This document shows positions 7,959 through 15,674 of a DNA stretch of 64,000 nt, one piece after another. The DNA is from PALSA-1353 sp050014015. Its GTDB lineage: Bacteria > Planctomycetota > Phycisphaerae > Tepidisphaerales > Tepidisphaeraceae. The translations under genes and the position numbers were made by a program. The first letter of the stretch is position 1; each line of letters starts with the position of its first letter. The DNA lies in NCBI GenBank assembly GCA_050014015.1, contig JBEKEC010000031.1, positions 1 to 64,000 on the forward strand, written 5' to 3'. The notes beneath the pieces were generated by a model. That model saw nothing but the letters and a program-made list of their open reading frames with translations, made no database searches and was not told where the DNA came from.

Positions 7959-7994
7959 TTGACAATTCATCCATTTTACTGGACACTATGTCCA
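7959..7994 (+). promoter_or_regulatory. Promoter and operator of the XRE-GNAT operon
   Basis: TTGACA at 7959-7964 is a consensus -35. The inverted repeat TGGACACTATGTCCA (7980-7994, arms TGGACA/TGTCCA) overlaps the expected -10 region and the first ATG. This is the usual arrangement of a self-repressing XRE-cupin regulator. If CACTAT is the -10, the transcript would start next to the ATG at 7997. Confidence 0.55.
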
Positions 7995-8605
7995 TTATGC
8001 AGGATAGGGCGGCGACCCCCCTCGCTCCGGACATCAACTCTCGCATCGCCAGCCGCGTACGGGCTCTGCGAGCGGACCTCGATATGACCCTCGATGCGCT
8101 CGCCGCGAAGTGCCATGTCAGCCGCTCGATGATCTCGTTGGTCGAGCGTGGGGAAAGCAGTCCCACCGCGGTCGTATTGGAGAAAATTGCCACGGGACTT
8201 GGTGTGCCGCTTGCAACGCTATTCGACCAATGGAGTGCGCCTGCCAACCCGGTATCCCGGCGGATGGATCGGACGCCGTGGCGCGATCCACAGTCCGGCT
8301 ACTTGCGGCGCAATATTTCTCCTGCCAACTTTCCCTCGCCCATTCAAATCGTCGAGGTCGTTTTGCCGGCCGGCGCGAAAGTGGCTTATGAGACCGGCGC
8401 ACGCGCCGTGAGTATTCATCAGCAGATATGGGTGCAGGAGGGGAGCATCGAACTGACGCTTGGTAGCGTCACGTATCGACTCTCGGAAGACGACTGTCTC
8501 GCCATGCAACTCAACGAGCCAACGGCGTTTCGCAACCGCACACGGAAGCCTGCGCGATATATCGTGATCGTCGCGACCGAGCGTTCGCGGGCGCCGAGGA
8601 GATGA
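7988..8605 (+). CDS. XRE-family regulator with C-terminal cupin domain
   Basis: 205 residues. An HTH_3 domain lies at about 20-75 (RVRALRADLDMTLDALAAKC then SRSMISLVERGESSPTAVVL), and a cupin sensor domain at about 115-195 (VVLPAGAKV, then IWVQEGSIELTLG). Such proteins repress or activate a small neighbouring enzyme gene in response to a ligand bound by the cupin. The stop is one base before the ATG of the acetyltransferase, so both are co-transcribed. ATG 7988 lies inside the operator palindrome; ATG 7997 is an alternative start. XRE-cupin/GNAT pairs are common in Proteobacteria, which with the flanking coaC duplication suggests transfer. Confidence 0.85.
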   Translation: MSIMQDRAATPLAPDINSRIASRVRALRADLDMTLDALAAKCHVSRSMISLVERGESSPTAVVLEKIATGLGVPLATLFDQWSAPANPVSRRMDRTPWRDPQSGYLRRNISPANFPSPIQIVEVVLPAGAKVAYETGARAVSIHQQIWVQEGSIELTLGSVTYRLSEDDCLAMQLNEPTAFRNRTRKPARYIVIVATERSRAPRR

Positions 8606-8606
8606 A

Positions 8607-9137
8607 ATGCCGGACGCCATTCATATTCGAAGCATGCCGATCCTCGATGACCGCGAGATCCGAGGGTTGAGCGACGTGCTTATCGACTGTGTGGAAGGTG
8701 GGGCGTCGGTCAGCTTCATGTTCCCAATGACCCGCGCCAAGGCGGAGGCGTTCTGGCGAGGCACAGCCGCGAGTGTTGCGCGCGGCGAGCGAGAGGTGCT
8801 CATCGCGGAAGACGCGGCGGGAACGATCGTCGGTACTGTTCAGGTCATTTTGAATCAGCCTGAGAATCAACCACATCGTGGGGATATCGCCAAGATGCTC
8901 GTGCATCGGCGAGTACGTCGGCGGGGCGTCGGCACAGCGCTGCTCGCTGCCGCCGAGCGTAGCGCTCTGAACGCCGGCAAGACGCTGCTGGTGCTCGATA
9001 CCGTCACGGGCAGTGATGGCGAGCGCTTGTACGCGCGGCAAGGCTGGCAGCGTTGTGGGGAAATTCCCAATTACGCGCTGTGGCCAGATGGCAGGCCCTG
9101 TGCGACCACGATTTTTTTCAAGTTCCTGCGCAAATGA
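8607..9137 (+). CDS. GNAT family N-acetyltransferase
   Basis: 176 residues with the acetyl-CoA motif MLVHRRVRRRGVGTALLAAA at about 94-113, then TGSDGERLYARQGWQRCGEI, typical of the tabtoxin-resistance-like or aminoglycoside-like GNAT branch. The substrate is unknown; detoxification of an amine antibiotic is a reasonable guess from the family and from its own XRE-cupin regulator immediately upstream. The two genes form a compact cassette bracketed by the intact coaC tail and its truncated copy. Confidence 0.85.
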   Translation: MPDAIHIRSMPILDDREIRGLSDVLIDCVEGGASVSFMFPMTRAKAEAFWRGTAASVARGEREVLIAEDAAGTIVGTVQVILNQPENQPHRGDIAKMLVHRRVRRRGVGTALLAAAERSALNAGKTLLVLDTVTGSDGERLYARQGWQRCGEIPNYALWPDGRPCATTIFFKFLRK

Positions 9138-9205
9138 AACGCCCGCTTCCCGTCGCGAAGCGGGCGATTTCGCCGAGTTCGTTCGGTCGGCATCAAAGTC
9201 CTTGC

Positions 9206-9826
9206 CTATCGCTTCACCTTCTTCTGCGATTTCAATTCCGTCGCCGCGGGCTCGGCGAGCATCTTGACGATCTCGGCGACGAGCTCGGCCGGTTCGGTCA
9301 TTCGCCCCAGGCCGACGTTGCGGCAGGCAAGCCAGCCCGGCTCCGGACCGATGAAGCGATACCCAAGCCCCGACAGCTTGGCGACGTTTTCCTGGGCGAT
9401 TGCGTTTTCCCACATGCGGTGATTCATGGCGGGGGCGAAAACCACCGGACACGCGGCGGCGCACACCATCAGGCTCACCAGATCGTCGGCCAACCCGGCG
9501 GCGACCTTGGCGATGACGTTCGCCGTTGCCGGGGCGACCAGCATGACGTCGGCCCGTTCGGTGAGCGAGATATGTTGGGGATCGGAACTGTCGGCCAACT
9601 CGAAAATTTCCGTGCGCACGGGGCGCGCCGACAGGGCCTGGAACGTGAGGGGCGCGACGAACCGCTGGGCGTCCGCGGTCATGACGACGGTGACGCCGGC
9701 GCCGAGCTGCACCAGCTTGCTGACGACGTCCGCCGCCTTGTATGCCGCGATGCCCCCGCACACCGCGACGACGATCTCGCGGCCTTTCAGCTTCAGCGCG
9801 GGAGGATCGGCATTGTTCGGCGGCAT
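9206..9826 (-). CDS. coaC: Phosphopantothenoylcysteine decarboxylase (flavoprotein CoaC)
   Basis: 206 residues, only the decarboxylase half of the usual CoaBC fusion. The Rossmann-like flavin site VAVCGGIAAYKAADVV is at about 20-35, the active-site PAMNHRMW motif at about 131-138, and a C-terminal ACRNVGLGRM loop replaces the CxxxGxGRM substrate clamp. It makes 4'-phosphopantetheine on the coenzyme A route. The start overlaps the rpoZ stop (TAATG), and the order yicC-gmk-rpoZ-coaC is widely conserved. The 3' end has a second copy at 7821-7951, so the tail may be a recombinant join. Confidence 0.9.
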   Translation of the reverse strand: MPPNNADPPALKLKGREIVVAVCGGIAAYKAADVVSKLVQLGAGVTVVMTADAQRFVAPLTFQALSARPVRTEIFELADSSDPQHISLTERADVMLVAPATANVIAKVAAGLADDLVSLMVCAAACPVVFAPAMNHRMWENAIAQENVAKLSGLGYRFIGPEPGWLACRNVGLGRMTEPAELVAEIVKMLAEPAATELKSQKKVKR

Positions 9827-10047
9827 TATGCTTCCGGCGCGCGCAGGCCGCTGGCTTCGTAATCGATGGCGATCTTGTCCTGCAGGACTTCCTGAATCGC
9901 CACTTCCAGGTCGGTCATGTTCCCGCGTTCAACCAGGGGTCGCGCCCCATCCATCAGCTCGAGCATGCGCTTCTGGATGAGTGCGGTCAGCTTGAATCGG
10001 CCGCCGACCTTGGCCACGATTTGGTCGCTCTTCAATGCTTCTATCAT
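9826..10047 (-). CDS. rpoZ: RNA polymerase omega subunit
   Basis: 73 residues beginning MIEALKSDQIVAKVGGRFKL, then TALIQKRMLELMDGARPLVE, the conserved core helix of RpoZ (GxFxLxxLxxxRxxxL...G..P). Omega helps assemble the beta' subunit and binds ppGpp in many bacteria. The gene starts 3 bp after the gmk stop and its own stop overlaps the coaC start, so it is translated within the yicC-gmk-rpoZ-coaC operon. Confidence 0.9.
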   Translation of the reverse strand: MIEALKSDQIVAKVGGRFKLTALIQKRMLELMDGARPLVERGNMTDLEVAIQEVLQDKIAIDYEASGLRAPEA

Positions 10048-10050
10048 GGA

Positions 10051-10662
10051 TCAGATGCCTCCACTGCGGAATGGCAATGCCTCCGCGCGTTTGTGTTTGA
10101 TGATCTTGATGATTTCCTCTACCGCCGCATTCAGATCGTCGTTGATGACCATGTAATCGAACGCCCGGCTTCCCTTGGCCATGTGAATTTCCCGCTTGGC
10201 GGCGCGGAATCGCTTGGCCATTTCCTCGGCGCTGTCCCGTCCCCGGGCCTCCAGCCGTTGCAACAGTGTAGGCTCATCCGGTGGAAGAATGAAGATCGAC
10301 AGGCAATCGGGATGCTGAAAACGCACCTGCAACGCCCCCTGAACGTCAATTTCCAGCAAAATGTTCTTCCCCTCGGCGAGCAAATCCAGCGCCGGATGCT
10401 TCGGCGTGCCGTAATAATCCCCGTACACCTGCGCGTATTCCAAGAATTCGTTGGCATCGAGCCGGCGGAAAAACTCCTGCTTTGACAGGTGTTCGTAGGT
10501 CTTGCCCGTCTCGTCGCCCGGCCGCCGCGGGCGAGTCGTCGCGCTGACGATGTAACTGACCGAGCATTTCTCTTCAAGCTGGCGCGAGATCGTGCTCTTG
10601 CCCACCCCCGACGGGCCGCACAGCACGATCAAAAGCCCGGGATTTTTGGTTTGCGTGGGCAT
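10051..10662 (-). CDS. gmk: Guanylate kinase
   Basis: 203 residues from ATG 10662. The P-loop GPSGVGKST lies at about 16-24, the GMP-binding region SATTRPRRPGDETGKTYEHL at about 39-58, and VYGDYYGTPK and LLEIDVQGALQV follow. It phosphorylates GMP to GDP. The frame extends 24 codons upstream into yicC, but the ATG at 10662 has GGAG just upstream and gives the normal family length. Second gene of the yicC operon. Confidence 0.95.
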   Translation of the reverse strand: MPTQTKNPGLLIVLCGPSGVGKSTISRQLEEKCSVSYIVSATTRPRRPGDETGKTYEHLSKQEFFRRLDANEFLEYAQVYGDYYGTPKHPALDLLAEGKNILLEIDVQGALQVRFQHPDCLSIFILPPDEPTLLQRLEARGRDSAEEMAKRFRAAKREIHMAKGSRAFDYMVINDDLNAAVEEIIKIIKHKRAEALPFRSGGI

Positions 10663-10675
10663 GCTCCGGGGGGCT

Positions 10676-11557
10676 TTACTCGACGTTTTGCACCTGTTCC
10701 TTGAGCCGATCGATGGCGCCTTTGATCTCGACAATGTGCCGGGCGATGTCGGCGTCGTTGGCCTTCGAGGCGATGGTGTTGGCTTCGCGCAGCATTTCCT
10801 GGGCGATGAAATCCAGCTTGCGGCCCGCGTGCTCGCCCGTCCTGCACGAATGCTCGAATGCTTCGAGATGGCTCGTCAGACGCTGGATTTCCTCGCTGAT
10901 GTCCGCCCGCTCGGCGAACACGGCGACTTCCTTCAGCAGATCGGCCTGGCTGACTTGCAATTCCGCCTTGTTCATCAGCAGGTTGACGCGCTGCGTCAAC
11001 TTGTGGTGATAGTCGTCGATCACCGTCGGCGCTCGCTTTTGGATTTCCGCCAGTTCCGACGCGATCAGCCGTGAATGCTTGAGCAGGTCGGCCATGAGCG
11101 CCTGGCCCTCGCGGCCGCGCATGGCCGCGAGCTTGCCGATGGCCGTCGAGGTCAGTTCGCGAATGACCTTCCCATGCCGCGCGATTTCGTCGGTGTCGTC
11201 CCGCGGCTCCTGGCAGACGCCCGGAAGCTGCACGAGGCTCGCCAGGTCGATCTGCACGATCTTGTCCAGGCCCCGCACCTGTTGGAGTTGTTCGAGATAC
11301 GCCGTCAGGGCCGGCACGTTGATGTGATACGCCGCCTCGGCGCTGTCCGTGCGCATCTTGAGGATGTACGTGATCGATCCCCGCCCAAGCCCCTCGCGCA
11401 GCAGCGTTTCGATCTCCGGCTCCATTCCGCTGACGTGGTCGGGGAGCTTGATGATGGATTTGAAAAATCGGTTGTTCAGCGAGCGGATTTCGACGGCGTA
11501 ATGCGTCCCGTCGCGCTCGGCGCTGGCGTCTCCAAATCCGGTCATGCTCACGATCAT
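10676..11557 (-). CDS. yicC: YicC family endoribonuclease
   Basis: 293 residues starting MIVSMTGFG, the family hallmark, then YAVEIRSLNNRFF. The C-terminal DUF1732 half ends KGAIDRLKEQVQNVE. E. coli YicC is an endoribonuclease acting on RNA hairpins such as RyhB. The gene heads the operon yicC-gmk-rpoZ-coaC with gaps of 13, 3 and -1 bp, an order shared by many bacterial phyla. Confidence 0.9.
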   Translation of the reverse strand: MIVSMTGFGDASAERDGTHYAVEIRSLNNRFFKSIIKLPDHVSGMEPEIETLLREGLGRGSITYILKMRTDSAEAAYHINVPALTAYLEQLQQVRGLDKIVQIDLASLVQLPGVCQEPRDDTDEIARHGKVIRELTSTAIGKLAAMRGREGQALMADLLKHSRLIASELAEIQKRAPTVIDDYHHKLTQRVNLLMNKAELQVSQADLLKEVAVFAERADISEEIQRLTSHLEAFEHSCRTGEHAGRKLDFIAQEMLREANTIASKANDADIARHIVEIKGAIDRLKEQVQNVE

Positions 11558-11587
11558 TCGATTTGCGCCCGTGAAGGGTTTAGCGGC

Positions 11588-11911
11588 TCATTTCCCGTTA
11601 GTCGGCGATGCCGGTGCGCCGGCCGGTACGTGTTGCACTTGCTGGGCCTGCGGCGTGGGCTGCGTCTGATTGCCGATCTTGTCGCAAATCAGGTTGAGCA
11701 CCACCGCCAATATCACGAAAAGCGCGAAGACGACGCTGGTGGCCCAGGTGAGAACGTCCCCGGTCTTTGCGCCGAACGCCGTGTTGCCGCCCGCGCCCCC
11801 GAACGCGCCGGAAAGGCCCCCGCCTCGCCCCTTCTGAACCAGCACCAGCAGAATCATGATGAAACAGAAGAACAGAAACAGCGGCAAGAAGATCCAGTAA
11901 AGAACGAGCAT
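11588..11911 (-). CDS. secG: Preprotein translocase subunit SecG
   Basis: 107 residues: a first membrane helix LFLFFCFIMILLVLVQKGRG, the canonical GGGLSGAFGGAGGNTAFGAK loop, a second helix, and a hydrophilic Gln/Pro tail. SecG aids SecYE channel opening. It lies 15 bp downstream of tpiA on the same strand; tpiA-secG is a common pairing. Confidence 0.93.
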   Translation of the reverse strand: MLVLYWIFLPLFLFFCFIMILLVLVQKGRGGGLSGAFGGAGGNTAFGAKTGDVLTWATSVVFALFVILAVVLNLICDKIGNQTQPTPQAQQVQHVPAGAPASPTNGK

Positions 11912-11926
11912 GGCTTCTCCGTGAGA

Positions 11927-12715
11927 TTACAGTGCGGTGGAGGGCTGGCCCTCCACGGTGGAGGGCTGGCCCTCCGCGGCGGCGGCGATGGCGAGGAAGG
12001 CGTCGGCCTTCAGCGAAGCGCCGCCGATCAGCCCGCCGTCGATGTCCGCCTGCGACAACAGGCCCCGGGCGTTTTCCGGCTTCATGCTGCCGCCGTACTG
12101 AATTCGCACCCGATCGGCGAAATCCTTGTTCCAGGATTTGCCAATGTGCTGGCGAATGAACGCGTGGACTTCCTGGGCCTGTGCGTCGGTGGCGTTGCGG
12201 CCCGTGCCGATCGCCCAAACCGGCTCGTACGCGATCACCAGACGCTGCGGGTCCTGCATGCCCGACGTGAGTTCCTCGAGCTGCCCTTTGACGACGTCGA
12301 ACGTCTGCCCCGCATCGCGCTGCTCGATCTTTTCACCGACGCAGTGGACGAGCGTGAGCCCGCCGGCATAAATCGCCTGGGCTTTGCGGGCGACCAGCGC
12401 CGACGACTCGCCCAGGACGTGCCGGCGTTCACTGTGCCCGGCCAATACGAATTTCACACCCAGGTCCTTCAGCATTTCCACGGAGATTTCGCCCGTGAAG
12501 GCGCCGTTCTTTTCAAAATAAACGTCCTGCGCCCCCAGGAGCAGCGTAGAACCCGCGATCCCCTGGCCGACCGCATCGAGATACACAAACGGCGGGGCGA
12601 CGCCGAGGCTCACGCCCTTGGGCGCGCCCTTGCCCACGGCCTTGGCCAACTCAACCGCGCCGGACTTGGCCGTGTTCATTTTCCAGTTGCCGGCGATAAA
12701 CGGGGTGCGGGTCAT
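11927..12715 (-). CDS. tpiA: Triose-phosphate isomerase
   Basis: 262 residues. GNWKMN (Lys) at about 10-15, AGHSERR (His) near 97, AYEPVWAIGTG (Glu) near 167 and GLIGGASLKADAFLAI near 231 complete the active site. It interconverts DHAP and GAP. The last 14 or so residues (EGQPSTVEGQPSTAL) lie outside the TIM fold and are encoded by two tandem copies of a palindromic repeat at 11937-11977, so a repeat insertion has replaced or extended the original C-terminus. Confidence 0.95.
   Translation of the reverse strand: MTRTPFIAGNWKMNTAKSGAVELAKAVGKGAPKGVSLGVAPPFVYLDAVGQGIAGSTLLLGAQDVYFEKNGAFTGEISVEMLKDLGVKFVLAGHSERRHVLGESSALVARKAQAIYAGGLTLVHCVGEKIEQRDAGQTFDVVKGQLEELTSGMQDPQRLVIAYEPVWAIGTGRNATDAQAQEVHAFIRQHIGKSWNKDFADRVRIQYGGSMKPENARGLLSQADIDGGLIGGASLKADAFLAIAAAAEGQPSTVEGQPSTAL
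11937..11977. repeat. Two tandem GTGGAGGGCTGGCCCTCC palindromes inside tpiA
   Basis: Units at 11937-11956 and 11958-11977 differ by one or two bases and match the layout of the two GGAGGGCTTGCCCTCC units at 4497-4537. Here they are translated as the duplicated EGQPST motif at the end of triose-phosphate isomerase. Confidence 0.85.
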
Positions 12716-12742
12716 GGGGGATTTGCTCCTTCGTTCTCTTGG

Positions 12743-13798
12743 TTATGTTCGGACGGACTCGGTGGATTCGGCGAATTCCTTGTGGAATATCGCCGCGATC
12801 TTGTGCAATTGGACCATCAATTCCCTGAACGTTTCCGGCAGCAGCGCCTGCGCGCCGTCGCATTGAGCTTCGCTCGGACAGTAATGCACCTCGACGATGA
12901 TGCCGTGAGCGCCGGCGGCCATTCCCGCGGCGGCGATGGCCGGAACGTAATCGCGTTTGCCCGCGGCGTGGCTGGGATCGACGATGATCGGCAGATGCGT
13001 CCAGCCCAGGGCCACCGGAATGCTCGTGATGTCCAGCGTGTATCGCACCGAGTCCTCGAACGTCTTGATCCCGCGCTCGCACAGCACCACGCTGCGATTT
13101 CCCTGGCTCAGAACGTATTCCGCCGAGAGGAGCCAATCCTTGACGGTGGCGGCAAATCCGCGCTTGAGCAGAACGGGCTTTCGCGTTTTGCCCACCTCGC
13201 GGAGCAGGTCGAAATTCTGCATGTTGCGGGCCCCGATCTGGAAACAATCGACGTATTTTTCCATTGGCTCGACCTGCCGGGTGTCCATCACCTCGATGCA
13301 GACCGGCATGCCGAGTTCGTCGCCGCATTCGCGCATCCATTGCAGCGCCGGTATGCCCAGGCCCTGGAAGGAATAGGGGCTGGTTCGCGGTTTATAGACC
13401 CCGCCGCGAAGAATGGTCGCCCCGCCGTCGCGGACCTCGCGAGCGATGCGACACAGCATCTCCTTGCTTTCGACGGCGCACGGCCCGGCAATGCAGGCGG
13501 CGTGATTGGCGCCGATCTTCACCTTGGGGACCGACCCGCCGCCGATTTCAACCACCGTGTCGTCTTCGTGGAACTCGCGGCTGGCGAGCTTGTACGGCTT
13601 CATGATCGGGACGACTTTTTCCACCCCGTCCAGCGACGCCAGATGGTTCTGATCGATCAGCCCTTCCTCGCCCACCGCCCCGATGACCGTGCGGAAGCGT
13701 CCCTGGCTGAGATGCGATTGGCATCCCATACGCTGGATTTCGCTCACCACGCGGTCGATCGCCGCCTGGGGCGCGTGTGAATTCATGACTATGATCAA
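12743..13798 (-). CDS. aroF: 3-deoxy-7-phosphoheptulonate (DAHP) synthase, type I-beta
   Basis: 351 residues. An N-terminal ferredoxin-like regulatory domain (about 1-75, IIVMNSHAPQAAIDRVVSEI) precedes the KDO8P/DAHP barrel: AGPCAVES, LRGGVYKPRTSPYSFQGLG, LKRG, LCERG, DPSHAAGKR and EVHYCPSEAQCDGAQALLP. It condenses PEP and erythrose-4-phosphate, the first shikimate step. The TTG at 13798 is taken as start because GGAG lies 7 nt upstream and it gives the normal MIIVM beginning; the in-frame ATG at 13786 is four codons later. Confidence 0.93.
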   Translation of the reverse strand: MIIVMNSHAPQAAIDRVVSEIQRMGCQSHLSQGRFRTVIGAVGEEGLIDQNHLASLDGVEKVVPIMKPYKLASREFHEDDTVVEIGGGSVPKVKIGANHAACIAGPCAVESKEMLCRIAREVRDGGATILRGGVYKPRTSPYSFQGLGIPALQWMRECGDELGMPVCIEVMDTRQVEPMEKYVDCFQIGARNMQNFDLLREVGKTRKPVLLKRGFAATVKDWLLSAEYVLSQGNRSVVLCERGIKTFEDSVRYTLDITSIPVALGWTHLPIIVDPSHAAGKRDYVPAIAAAGMAAGAHGIIVEVHYCPSEAQCDGAQALLPETFRELMVQLHKIAAIFHKEFAESTESVRT

Positions 13799-13873
13799 GG
13801 CGAAACTCCTTGAAGACCCGGCGTTTTTGCCCTGCCAACGGGGAAAACGGAACATTTTACTGGGCGGAGCGGG

Positions 13874-13927
13874 GCTAGACAATAGTGGACCGGCCAATCG
13901 TCCGATAGTTGTTCTAGCTAGACAATA
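13874..13927 (+). promoter_or_regulatory. Operator region of the Phd/PIN toxin-antitoxin operon
   Basis: Two direct copies of GCTAGACAATA (13874-13884 and 13917-13927). The second is part of the imperfect palindrome TTGTTCTAGCTAGACAA (13909-13925) that abuts the antitoxin ATG, and another GGCTAGA follows at 13930. Repeated palindromic boxes over the promoter are what a Phd/YefM antitoxin binds for conditional cooperativity. Confidence 0.6.
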
Positions 13928-14220
13928 TGGCTAGACTGAACAAGATGACTCACGACGGCAAGGAAAGACAGACCGTTACGGCTTTCGACGCCAAGAACCG
14001 GCTTGGACGGCTGCTGGACCGTGTCCAGTCCGGCGAGGAGTTGGTTATCACGCGACATGGCCAGCCTGTTGCCTGGCTTGTCCCGTTTGATAAAAGAACC
14101 GGTGACCGCGCCAAGTCAGCCCTCGAGGTTTTCCGCAAGGTTCGAGAGTCGCTGAGTGCGGCCGGCCTGAAGATAAGCAGCGAAGAAATCCGGGCCTGGC
14201 GCGACGAGGGTCGCCGATGA
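13927..14220 (+). CDS. Phd/YefM-type antitoxin
   Basis: 97 residues. The N-terminal Phd/YefM fold TVTAFDAKNRLGRLLDRVQS then GEELVITRHGQPVAWLVPFD binds DNA, and the C-terminal helix IRAWRDEGRR would wrap the toxin. ATG 13927 lies at the edge of the operator; MTHDGKERQ at 13945 is an alternative start. Its stop overlaps the toxin ATG by 4 bp (ATGA), giving coupled translation. Confidence 0.88.
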   Translation: MARLNKMTHDGKERQTVTAFDAKNRLGRLLDRVQSGEELVITRHGQPVAWLVPFDKRTGDRAKSALEVFRKVRESLSAAGLKISSEEIRAWRDEGRR

Positions 14221-14636
14221 AATGGGTGATCGACGCTTCCTTCGTCGCCGGTTTGTTCCTTCCGGACGAGATGAGCGACAAAGTCGCCGTGCTTGCCAGG
14301 GATTTGCTGAAAGAAGAGGCCGCCGCTCCGGACTTCCTGAAACTGGAATTGACCAATATCCTGATCGTCGCATCGCGGCGCAAGCGAATCAGCGCCTCGC
14401 AATTGAAACAGCTTTCCGACGCGTTCGACCAACTGCCCATCGTTTATCATGGGGCGCTCACCGCGCCGCAGCGCGCGGAGATTTTGCGGCTTGCCGCCAA
14501 GCACGGTTTGAGCGCCTACGACGCCGCCTATCTTGAGCTGGCGATGAGATTGGCAGTGCCATTGGTCTCTCTGGACAAATCGCTGATCCGCGCCGCCATC
14601 GCCGAGGGGGTCGAAATACCTCGCGGTTTGCATTGA
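14217..14636 (+). CDS. PIN-domain VapC-type toxin ribonuclease
   Basis: 139 residues with the four acidic PIN residues: VIDASF near 6, FLKLELTN near 43, SAYDAAYLELA near 101 and SLDKSLIRAA near 120. VapC toxins cut tRNA or rRNA and are neutralised by the antitoxin just upstream, with which this gene overlaps (ATGA). The pair and the HigBA operon downstream lie between DAHP synthase and the CNNM transporter gene, an accessory patch in a housekeeping region. Confidence 0.9.
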   Translation: MKWVIDASFVAGLFLPDEMSDKVAVLARDLLKEEAAAPDFLKLELTNILIVASRRKRISASQLKQLSDAFDQLPIVYHGALTAPQRAEILRLAAKHGLSAYDAAYLELAMRLAVPLVSLDKSLIRAAIAEGVEIPRGLH

Positions 14637-14660
14637 GACGCCCGCGCCCTGAACGGGCGC

Positions 14661-14846
14661 CTAAACCCCTTCGTGCAGCATTTTCTCCATCAGCGCGCGG
14701 TCTCCCCGAAGTTTGTCGAATTCGTCGCTGTACGCTTGGTACTTCTCCATGAGCGATTCATGCGATCTCGCCCCCACGTCGTAGTCGCTGCGGGCCTGGA
14801 TCAATTCCACGCAGGAATCGACGAACGGTTGAATTCGCGTGCGGTT
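14661..14846 (-). pseudogene. 3' remnant of an unidentified gene
   Basis: Reading on the minus strand, 61 codons run from an in-frame stop to TAG and give a well-behaved protein tail: FVDSCVELIQARSDYDVGAR, then SHESLMEKYQAYSDEFDKLR, then ALMEKMLHEGV. There is no sensible start codon, so this looks like the end of a helical gene cut off between two toxin-antitoxin operons. The family was not recognised. Confidence 0.4.
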
Positions 14847-14875
14847 TTACGAGGGTCGCAAGCGTCCCCCCCCGT

Positions 14876-14911
14876 TTGACTCGTGGCCGAACTTATGTTA
14901 CATTTTGTAAC
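14876..14911 (+). promoter_or_regulatory. Promoter and operator of higBA
   Basis: TTGACT (14876-14881), a 17-nt spacer and TACATT (14899-14904) form a good sigma-70-type promoter. The palindrome GTTACATTTTGTAAC (14897-14911) covers the -10 box, a typical HigA operator. The ATG at 14915 is only about ten bases past the -10, so the mRNA is likely nearly leaderless. Confidence 0.65.
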
Positions 14912-14914
14912 GCA

Positions 14915-15223
14915 ATGCACGTCATCGCGGGTAAGGCGATCAAGGACTACGCGACGGCGTACAAAGACGCGTCGGCCTGGTTGATGACTTTTCTGGAGCG
15001 CGCCGAAGCCGCGAAACGGACCAGCATTGCCGACGTGCGGCGAATTTACCCGCATGCCGACGCGGTGAAGGTAAGCAGCGGCAATGACGTGATCGTGTTC
15101 AACGCCTGCGGGAACAACTACCGTCTCGTGACCGCGATTCACTTCAACCGCGCAAAACTTTACATCCTGCGTTTCATGACCCTCGCCGAGTACAACAAGC
15201 ACTTTTGGAAGGATCAGCTATGA
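14915..15223 (+). CDS. higB: HigB-type toxin (RelE-fold mRNA interferase)
   Basis: 102 residues: MHVIAGKAIKDYATAYKDAS, then IYPHADAVKVSSGNDVIVFN, then NNYRLVTAIHFNRAKLYILR and FMTLAEYNKHFWKDQL, the pattern of the HigB_toxin family that cuts mRNA on the ribosome. The first gene of a toxin-first operon, as usual for higBA. The longer frame to 14876 is rejected because it crosses the promoter. It overlaps higA by 4 bp. Confidence 0.88.
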   Translation: MHVIAGKAIKDYATAYKDASAWLMTFLERAEAAKRTSIADVRRIYPHADAVKVSSGNDVIVFNACGNNYRLVTAIHFNRAKLYILRFMTLAEYNKHFWKDQL

Positions 15224-15645
15224 GCACCGCCACGAGCAAATTCGCGCCTACGGATGGTTATCTCAGGCTCATCCGCCAGTTCCCGCTGCGGCCCATCCGC
15301 AACGAGGGTGAATACAAAGCGGCGACGGCCGTGATGGAACGACTCGCGATCCGGGGCGAGAACGCCCTTGACCCGGGTGAACGGGACTATCTCGACGGCC
15401 TCGACGAGTTTATCTCCGCCTATGACCAAACGGCGTTGATCGATCGCCCGCGCCGTGGCACGCCACGGCAGCGCCTGCGATCGCTGATCGAAGACACCGG
15501 TGCCACCCCGCGCGACCTGCAAAGAATTCTGCGCTGCGGTCATTCATTGGTGTCTTTGGTGCTGAGCGGCAAGCGCGAATTGAGCAAGGATAACGTTCGT
15601 GCGTTGGCCAAGCACTTCAAGCTCAGCGCCGACTATTTCCTGTAA
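15220..15645 (+). CDS. higA: HigA-type antitoxin with HTH domain
   Basis: 141 residues from ATG 15220, whose ATGA overlaps the toxin stop. The C-terminal XRE helix-turn-helix is PRQRLRSLIEDTGATPRDLQ, then GHSLVSLVLSGKRELSKDNV, then LAKHFKLSADYFL. The N-terminal half (FPLRPIRNEGEYKAATAVME) is the YhaV/HigA-type antitoxin region that inhibits the toxin. It should repress the operon through the palindrome upstream of higB. Confidence 0.88.
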   Translation: MSTATSKFAPTDGYLRLIRQFPLRPIRNEGEYKAATAVMERLAIRGENALDPGERDYLDGLDEFISAYDQTALIDRPRRGTPRQRLRSLIEDTGATPRDLQRILRCGHSLVSLVLSGKRELSKDNVRALAKHFKLSADYFL

Positions 15646-15674
15646 CCCCTGTCCGGGAATCGGGAAGCGCGCCG

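Noticed and set aside
11075..13780. 901-codon open frame on the plus strand
   Set aside because: It lies opposite yicC, secG, tpiA and DAHP synthase; the GC-rich codon bias of those genes keeps the antisense frame open. Composition is Arg/His/Asp-rich without family motifs.
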